From NCBI GenBank assembly GCA_047517485.1, contig JAKZSU010000126.1, positions 1 to 13,168 of the forward strand: DNA of 13,168 nucleotides. The letters run 5' to 3'. Under the pieces are notes generated by a model. That model did not search any database and was not told the origin of the DNA. It saw nothing but the letters and a program-made list of their open reading frames with translations. Of the stretch, positions 8,344-13,168 are shown piece by piece; the stretch's first letter is position 1; the number at the start of each line of letters is the position of its first letter. This stretch comes from JAKZSU01 sp047517485 (lineage in GTDB: Bacteria > Pseudomonadota > Alphaproteobacteria > UBA7887). The position numbers and the translations under genes are program-made.

Positions 8344-10302
8344 TCAATGCGCGGCGGCGGCGTGGTCATCGCTACCCGGCGCCGCGCTCGCGGTATGAAA
8401 TTCGGGCACCAAGGCGTGCAGGCGTTGGCGCACCGTGTCGTCGTCGTGGGTCTCGGCGAGCGCGGCGATCGCATCGATGGCGTGACGCACGGTCTCCACA
8501 TCGCCGGCGCGCGGCCGCGCCAGACGGATGCCTTGATGCGCGGTGGGCACCATGGGCTCGCCGGAATGAAACAGTTCCTCGAACAGTTTTTCGCCCGGGC
8601 GCGGGCCGACGAATTCAATCGCGATTTCCTCGTCCGGGCGCTTGCCGGCAAGCCGGATCATCTGCCGCGCGAGATCGACGATGCGCACCGGCTCGCCCAT
8701 GTCGAGGACGAAAATACCCCCCGGCGGCGTTCCCGATTGCGCGTCGAGCCCCATCGCCGAGGCTTGCAACACCAGCTCGACCGCCTCGCGCACGGTCATG
8801 AAATAGCGTGTCATGTCAGGGTGGGTGACGGTCAGTGGGCCGCCTGCGGTGAGCTGCTTCTGGAATAGCGGCACCACCGACCCGGTCGAGCCGATGACAT
8901 TGCCGAAACGAACCGTGAGATACCGCGTGCCGTCGGCGCCCGCATCCACGTCGAGCGCCTGGCAGTAGCTTTCGGCGAGTCGCTTGGTGGTGCCCATGAC
9001 ATTGGTCGGATTGACCGCTTTATCGGTCGAGATCTGCACCATCGCGCGCACCCCGTGACGCCGCGCCATGTCGGCGACATTGCGGGTGCCGGCGACGTTG
9101 GTCAGCACCGCTTCGCTGGCGTGGGCCTCGGCGATCGGCACATGCTTGAGCGCCGCCGCATGAAACACCAGCTCGGGCCTGGTCCGCGCGAAGGTGGATT
9201 CGAGCGCCGCCGGGTCGCGAATATCGGCAAACACCGCATCATGATCGAGCGTCGGCATCGCCTTGCTCAGCTCTTGATCGATCCGGTAGAGATTGAACTC
9301 GCTCGAATCGAGCAGGGTCAACGTCGCCGGCTCGAGCGCGCCGATTTGCCGCGCCAATTCGCCGCCGATGGTCCCGCCGGCACCGGTGATCAGCACCCGC
9401 CGCCCCGACACTAGCGCGCGCATCGCGCCACCATCGAGCCGGGTCTGCGGGCGTCCCAACAAGTCTTCTAGCGCGATCGGCCGGGTTTCCACGGTGACGC
9501 CGTCACCGGCGCGACCGCCGCCATCTTCGAAGTCGGTCGGGCGCGGCACCCGCGACAAGGTCATGCCGTACGCCTCGGCCTGTTCGAGCAGGGTGCCGAC
9601 GTCGGCGCCGTCGAGGCGTTCGTCGGCAAGCAGCAGACGGTGCGGGCGCTGGCCGGCGCGGCGCAATCGCTGCACCGTATCGATCAGATCGGCGCGCGGG
9701 CCGAGCACCGGAACGCCATGAATGTTGCGGCCGACCCGGCTCGGGTCGTCGTCGAGAATACCGACCACCCGATAGCGCTCGCCAGGGCGTCGCATCGCCC
9801 GCAAGAACCCTTCGGCGCGATCGCCCGCACCGACCAGCAGCACCGGAATACGTGCGTCATAGCCGCGATCGGCGAGGCCGATCAGGCTGCCGTCCTTGGC
9901 CAACCGATAAATGAAACGCGGCCCGCCCAACAGCGCCAGCAGCAGCAGCCAGTTGATCGCCATCGCCGAGCGCGGCATCAACTCGAGCCGGGTGATCAGG
10001 AACATCGCGATGGCGAACAAGGCGACCGCGACCGTGACCGCCTTGGTGATCGCGATCAGATCGTTGAGCGAGGCATAGCGCCAGACTCCGCGATAGAGTC
10101 CCATGGTGATGAAGGTAACGGTGGCGATCGCGGTGAACAGCAGCGTTCCCTCGACGAGGAAACCCTGGGTCTGCGACGAAAAATCGGCACCAAGCCGCAA
10201 ATACAGCGCGGCGACGAACGACAGCGCGGCCATGCCCGAGTCGTGCAGGACCGCCAACCCGGCGCGGCTTCTGGTGATGCTGCGAATGCTCAGTCCGGCC
10301 AA
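8344..10302 (-). CDS. Membrane-bound nucleotide-sugar 4,6-dehydratase (WbpM/CapD/PglF type)
   Basis: A 652-residue inner-membrane enzyme of the family that turns UDP-N-acetylglucosamine into a 4-keto-6-deoxy sugar, a first step to modified sugars of O-antigen, capsule or glycoprotein. About four membrane segments occupy residues 15-125. A first Rossmann-like domain has LLVGAGDRAE (155-164). The catalytic short-chain-dehydrogenase domain begins with ITGAGGTIGGE (305-315), followed by HAAALKHVP (371-379), STDKAVNPTN (425-434) with D427 and K428, and MGTTK (436-440). The usual YxxxK tyrosine is thus M436, as in the WbpM branch. VGPRPGEKLFEELF (555-568) closes the domain. The start is TTG 10302 with AAAAGG eight bases upstream; the nearby ATG at 10331 is out of frame. 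It follows the GT4 gene by 25 bp, and that enzyme would use the sugar pathway's product. The exact sugar is unknown. Confidence 0.93.
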   Translation of the reverse strand: MAGLSIRSITRSRAGLAVLHDSGMAALSFVAALYLRLGADFSSQTQGFLVEGTLLFTAIATVTFITMGLYRGVWRYASLNDLIAITKAVTVAVALFAIAMFLITRLELMPRSAMAINWLLLLALLGGPRFIYRLAKDGSLIGLADRGYDARIPVLLVGAGDRAEGFLRAMRRPGERYRVVGILDDDPSRVGRNIHGVPVLGPRADLIDTVQRLRRAGQRPHRLLLADERLDGADVGTLLEQAEAYGMTLSRVPRPTDFEDGGGRAGDGVTVETRPIALEDLLGRPQTRLDGGAMRALVSGRRVLITGAGGTIGGELARQIGALEPATLTLLDSSEFNLYRIDQELSKAMPTLDHDAVFADIRDPAALESTFARTRPELVFHAAALKHVPIAEAHASEAVLTNVAGTRNVADMARRHGVRAMVQISTDKAVNPTNVMGTTKRLAESYCQALDVDAGADGTRYLTVRFGNVIGSTGSVVPLFQKQLTAGGPLTVTHPDMTRYFMTVREAVELVLQASAMGLDAQSGTPPGGIFVLDMGEPVRIVDLARQMIRLAGKRPDEEIAIEFVGPRPGEKLFEELFHSGEPMVPTAHQGIRLARPRAGDVETVRHAIDAIAALAETHDDDTVRQRLHALVPEFHTASAAPGSDDHAAAAH

Positions 10303-10331
10303 GCGAAGGCCTTTTCAGTGATCTGTGTCAT
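10290..10331 (-). other. 13-codon ORF linking the GT4 stop to the dehydratase start
   Basis: The GT4 stop TGA overlaps an ATG as ATGA (10331-10328). The resulting short frame encodes MTQITEKAFAWPD and stops at 10290, eleven bases past the dehydratase TTG start at 10302. The arrangement could allow stop-start coupling and reinitiation at the TTG. It may equally be chance; only the sequence layout is seen. Confidence 0.25.
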
Positions 10332-11329
10332 GCCGCGTCGGCTCGGCGAAGGTACCACAACAAGACGCCGACAATCACCAATGCGCATACCGCCATTATC
10401 GCCTGGCGGGTTGGGCCGCCGAGGCTCAAAAGCGCGCAGCCGACAAGCGCGAGATTGGTCACCAGCACGGCGGAGCTGACCGTCGCGTGACTGGCACCAG
10501 CCTGGACCGCTTGTTGATAGAAATGCTCGCGGTGGGCGCGCCAAACCGCTTCGCCGCGAAATCCGCGGCGCGCCAAGGTCACGCTGGCATCGACGAGAAA
10601 ATAACCCGGCAGGATCACCGCCGCCGCCCAATCACCGTGCGCGGCGAGCGCGAGCAACAGCCAGCCGAGAAGAAATCCCATCGGCACGCTGCCGACATCG
10701 CCGAGGAACAGTTTGGCGGGATGCCAGTTCCAAACCAGGAATCCGAGGGCCGCGGCGGCAAGGATCGCCGCCAACAGGGGCGTCCCGTCGCCGATGCCGC
10801 CGACCAGCGCGACCAGTGCCGCCCCGCCGGCGACGGTGGCGCATTCGATGCTCGCCAAGCCGTCGATCCCGTCCATGAAATTGAACAAGTTGACGAACCA
10901 CAGCCACCCCAAGCCGACGCCGCCGATCACGATCACCGGATCGATCACGCCGATGAAAGAAAGCTCGAGCGGAAGTACGGCGAGGGCTACCGCCACCGCG
11001 GCGGCTTGCGCGGCGAGGCGGGGGAGCGGGCCGAGGCCGCGTAGATCGTCGGCCCACGACACCATGGCGAGGCCGAACGCGAGGCCGATGAGCGGCCAGA
11101 CGGCGGTGTTGGGTACCGCGCCCAAAGCCGCCGAAACCGCCCAACAGCCAAGCGTCACCCCAATCACCGCCAAACCGCCGCCACGTGGGGTCGGCGCGGC
11201 ATGGCTCGAACGTTCGTTGGGATGATCGAGGATCGCGCGGGCGCGCAACAGGCGCAGCAGGACGCCGGTGGCCGCCCAAGTGCCGACCAAAGCGCCGCCC
11301 ACCAAAAGGATCGCGACAATTAGCTCCAT
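10328..11329 (-). CDS. WecA/WbpL-type polyprenyl-phosphate N-acetylhexosamine-1-phosphate transferase (GT4, MraY-like)
   Basis: A 333-residue inner-membrane protein with about 10-11 hydrophobic segments. Members transfer a sugar-1-phosphate from a UDP-sugar to undecaprenyl phosphate, starting lipid-linked glycan synthesis. Family motifs are in the right order: DHPNERSSHAAPTPRGGG (35-52), an aspartate pair in SWADD (91-95), NLFNFMDGIDGLAS (147-160), KLFLGDVGS (206-214) with the metal-binding aspartate, and the basic cytoplasmic loop HREHFYQQ (266-273). Motif style and neighbours point to the WbpL/WecA branch, not to MraY of peptidoglycan. The ATG at 11329 has a weak CGGA just upstream and starts 7 bp after the GT-C stop codon, so translational coupling is likely. 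The partner dehydratase lies immediately downstream, as the WbpL and WbpM functions pair in Pseudomonas O-antigen synthesis. The donor sugar cannot be told from the sequence. Confidence 0.93.
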   Translation of the reverse strand: MELIVAILLVGGALVGTWAATGVLLRLLRARAILDHPNERSSHAAPTPRGGGLAVIGVTLGCWAVSAALGAVPNTAVWPLIGLAFGLAMVSWADDLRGLGPLPRLAAQAAAVAVALAVLPLELSFIGVIDPVIVIGGVGLGWLWFVNLFNFMDGIDGLASIECATVAGGAALVALVGGIGDGTPLLAAILAAAALGFLVWNWHPAKLFLGDVGSVPMGFLLGWLLLALAAHGDWAAAVILPGYFLVDASVTLARRGFRGEAVWRAHREHFYQQAVQAGASHATVSSAVLVTNLALVGCALLSLGGPTRQAIMAVCALVIVGVLLWYLRRADAA

Positions 11330-11336
11330 GCGTCCG

Positions 11337-12674
11337 TTATAGGGGTCGCGGCGGCTTGGTCAAAGCGGCCGCGCTCGGTCGCCGCGACCAGCCGAGCGCG
11401 AACAGGACGATCATCGCCGGCTCGATCGGCGCGCGGTATTTCGCCGACGCGACCGGCCCGTTGATGGCGAGGATAAAGCCGATCCAGGCGACCAAGATCA
11501 GCCCCAGCGCCAAAGCGAATCGATCGCCGGCGATGGCGCGGCGCAGCCCCCGCCACAGCCCGCGCAGCTGGACCACGCGCCACACCATGGTCGCCGCGGT
11601 CGCGATCACCAGCACCCAGCCGTAGAGCCGATTGTCGTTGCGCAGCAAGAAGCCGATGACCTTGTCGACTTTGCTGTCGCCGGGGGTGGCGTAGAATCCG
11701 GTGCGCGGCAGCGCGCGGACCGGGGTCGCCAGAATCACCGCCGGCGAGAACAGGTTGATCGCCGCCCCATAACCCCATGCCTTGGCGATCGGTACCTGGC
11801 CGAGTTCGACAAGCACTTCGAACGCGGCGCGGCTCATCGCCCGCGATCGGGTGAACGGGTCGATCGACGGGTCGGGATTAATAATGTCGGCGAATTGCTC
11901 GTTCATTTGTCGCGCGCCCTCGCCGTGCGGCGTGCCGTCGGCGGCTTCCATGGCCAGCGGCACCAGCCACAGCAGCGCATGGGCGCCGCCTTGCGCGCTC
12001 AAGCCCCAGCCGCCATGACGCGCGTGATTGTCGAACACCACCGGGCTCAGCATTGCCACGCCGATGAGCGCCGCCGCCACGCCCTGGCCGAGCGCTTGGC
12101 GCGCGCGGTGGCGCATGATCACCGCGCCGATCAGCATGAAGACCGGAAGCCCGATCAGCCACGGCAACAGCATCGCGCGGGTCAGAACGCCCAGCCCGAG
12201 CACGATCCCGATCACCACCGCCCCGCGCCACGACGGCGCGCGCAGCCAGCGCGCGTTCGCCAATAAGGCCAGCGCGGCGAAGAAAATAAAAAGGGTCTCC
12301 GTGAGCACCAGGGTTGCCATGACGATCTGCACCGGATTGACCGCCGCCGCCAAGCCCGCCGGGATCGCCAACCGGCGGTCGAGCGTGCTCGCCAGCGCCG
12401 CGATGGTCACACAAGTTATCGCGTCGAGGCCGCATTGGCTGAGCACCGGCCATAGCGGCGACGCACCGAATATGGTCATGTGGGCGGACAGGAACAGCAG
12501 ATAGAGGGGGGTGAATTGAGTCTGCTCGGCACCGCTCGCGGCAAGACTCAGGTATTCTTGCGAATCGTTGATCAGCAGGCCGGCATCGCCCCAACCGAAC
12601 ACCAGCACCGCGGCCGCCGTCAGGCGAACCGCGAGCGCACAAATGAAAATTAGAAGGCAAGTGCGAAACGGCAT
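11337..12674 (-). CDS. GT-C-fold membrane glycosyltransferase (PMT/ArnT-like, GT39-like)
   Basis: A 445-residue multi-pass inner-membrane protein with roughly 10-12 hydrophobic segments. After the first segment comes an acidic loop, NDSQEYLSLA (36-45), the place where GT-C enzymes carry the catalytic or metal-binding acidic residue. LTETLF (124-129) matches the second short T/S-E motif common in the ArnT/PMT_2 group. A long periplasmic loop in the middle (about 215-330) and RAPIEP near the C-terminus also fit. These enzymes move a sugar from a polyprenyl-phosphate carrier to a lipid, glycan or protein acceptor on the outer face of the membrane. Substrate and acceptor are unknown. ATG 12674 is chosen because the hydrophobic signal-anchor follows directly; no good Shine-Dalgarno is seen. 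It is the first gene of the minus-strand string, and its start overlaps the divergent methyltransferase start. Confidence 0.8.
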   Translation of the reverse strand: MPFRTCLLIFICALAVRLTAAAVLVFGWGDAGLLINDSQEYLSLAASGAEQTQFTPLYLLFLSAHMTIFGASPLWPVLSQCGLDAITCVTIAALASTLDRRLAIPAGLAAAVNPVQIVMATLVLTETLFIFFAALALLANARWLRAPSWRGAVVIGIVLGLGVLTRAMLLPWLIGLPVFMLIGAVIMRHRARQALGQGVAAALIGVAMLSPVVFDNHARHGGWGLSAQGGAHALLWLVPLAMEAADGTPHGEGARQMNEQFADIINPDPSIDPFTRSRAMSRAAFEVLVELGQVPIAKAWGYGAAINLFSPAVILATPVRALPRTGFYATPGDSKVDKVIGFLLRNDNRLYGWVLVIATAATMVWRVVQLRGLWRGLRRAIAGDRFALALGLILVAWIGFILAINGPVASAKYRAPIEPAMIVLFALGWSRRPSAAALTKPPRPL

Positions 12675-13104
12675 GACTAAGCGCGATCATATAACAGGCT
12701 CCGGCAATGCGACCAAGATCGGCTTGGTCGCACCCGGCGCCACGGTCCTCGAAATCGGCGCCGGGACCGGGACGCATACCGTGACGCTGGCGATCATGGT
12801 CGGCGAGACCGGTCGGGTGATCGCCATCGAGCCCAACGCCCGCGATTTCATCACGTTATCGGCGAAAATCGCCGACAATCCCGACCTCGCCCCACGCATC
12901 ACCTGCTATCAAATTCTGCTCACCGATTATGACGCAACCACCATGACCGTTGCCAACGACAGTCCCGAGGTACTGACGCTCGACACGTTCTGCGCCCGGG
13001 CCGGTTTGGGCAAGATCGATATAATCAAAATAGGGTATCCACTTAGCTCTCGTGATTGTGAAATTTACCTTTGTTTCCAATGCGATACGAGTGGGTCGAA
13101 ATAA
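12673..13104 (+). CDS. FkbM-like SAM-dependent methyltransferase, truncated and with a foreign tail
   Basis: The frame shows the SAM-binding motif ATVLEIGAGTGTHTVTLA, the acidic loop GRVIAIEPNARDF, and TLDTFCARAGLGKIDIIKI, which is the FkbM-type stretch normally continued as DVEG. These proteins methylate sugar or lipid hydroxyl groups, fitting a surface-glycan neighbourhood. About 20 residues seem absent between LLTDYD and the TLDTF segment, the usual N-terminal 50-100 residues are lacking, and after KI (base 13032) the sequence changes to an unrelated AT-rich tail ending in TAA at 13102-13104. In-frame starts at 12643, GTG 12661 (AGAAGG three bases before) and 12673 are all possible; 12673 is used because it avoids a long overlap with the divergent gene. 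The protein is probably non-functional. Confidence 0.6.
   Translation: MTKRDHITGSGNATKIGLVAPGATVLEIGAGTGTHTVTLAIMVGETGRVIAIEPNARDFITLSAKIADNPDLAPRITCYQILLTDYDATTMTVANDSPEVLTLDTFCARAGLGKIDIIKIGYPLSSRDCEIYLCFQCDTSGSK
12688..12716 (-). promoter_or_regulatory. Candidate promoter for the glycan/purH gene string
   Basis: On the minus strand TTGGTC (12716-12711), a 17-bp spacer and TATATG (12693-12688) resemble a sigma70-type promoter; three to four of six bases match in each box. Transcription would start only about 7 bases before the ATG at 12674, giving an almost leaderless message, which would agree with the missing Shine-Dalgarno. It lies inside the first codons of the divergent methyltransferase fragment. 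Weak evidence. Confidence 0.25.
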
Positions 13105-13168
13105 GGCCGTACATCGGTGTTTTCTTGTGTGTTTTCAACACGCTACGCGACCGGATGGGAGAGCGAAG
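13105..13168. other. Unassigned AT-richer right edge
   Basis: Sequence after the methyltransferase stop is less GC-rich than the rest of the window. It contains two copies of GTGTTTTC (13117-13124 and 13129-13136), the second running into the small inverted repeat GTGTT-TTC-AACAC. A frame from ATG 13080 stays open to the edge, but there is no ribosome-binding site and no family resemblance, so no gene is called. Confidence 0.3.

Noticed and set aside
13080..13168. A new gene starting MRYEWVEIRP at the right edge
   Set aside because: Thirty codons without a ribosome-binding site or recognised family, overlapping the methyltransferase tail; not enough to support a call.

Overview
The window reads as GC-rich chromosomal DNA of an alphaproteobacterium, possibly Rhodospirillales-like. 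Support comes from the strong G/C third-position bias, a 180-kDa-class NAD-glutamate dehydrogenase, and an IS427-type IS5-family element, all common in that class. The lineage is an inference from gene content; there is no rRNA or other marker gene here. No tRNA, rRNA, CRISPR array or prophage was seen.

Left half (+ strand). Bases 1-134 are the upstream end of an IS3-family insertion sequence whose OrfA starts on the minus strand and runs off the window. It ends exactly inside the gene for the large NAD-specific glutamate dehydrogenase. The homologous reading frame resumes at base 135/136 in the middle of a conserved stretch, so the dehydrogenase lacks its N-terminal part in this window. After it comes an UMF1/Atg22-like MFS transporter (4039-5337). 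A decayed IS5-family element (about 5392-6232), with three in-frame stops and a frameshift, sits in the convergent space before the next gene.

Right half (- strand). Five genes run the same way with short gaps, read from right to left: a GT-C-fold membrane glycosyltransferase (12674-11337), a WecA/WbpL-type GT4 polyprenyl-phosphate sugar-1-phosphate transferase (11329-10328), a WbpM/CapD-type membrane nucleotide-sugar 4,6-dehydratase (10302-8344), purH (8302-6704) and a small SpoIIAA/STAS-like protein (6632-6249). The first three form a credible start of surface-glycan synthesis: make the modified UDP-sugar, load it on undecaprenyl phosphate, and transfer sugars from a lipid carrier in the membrane. 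purH, the last two steps of IMP synthesis, follows 41 bp downstream and may be co-transcribed.

Right edge. A divergent FkbM-like SAM-methyltransferase fragment (12673-13104) shares its start tetranucleotide with the GT-C gene. Its recognisable sequence ends abruptly at about 13021-13033, where base composition turns AT-rich, suggesting a second breakpoint. I found no clearly new biological system. The most useful observations are the IS-split dehydrogenase, the divergent overlapping starts, the chimeric methyltransferase and the glycan-purH gene string.
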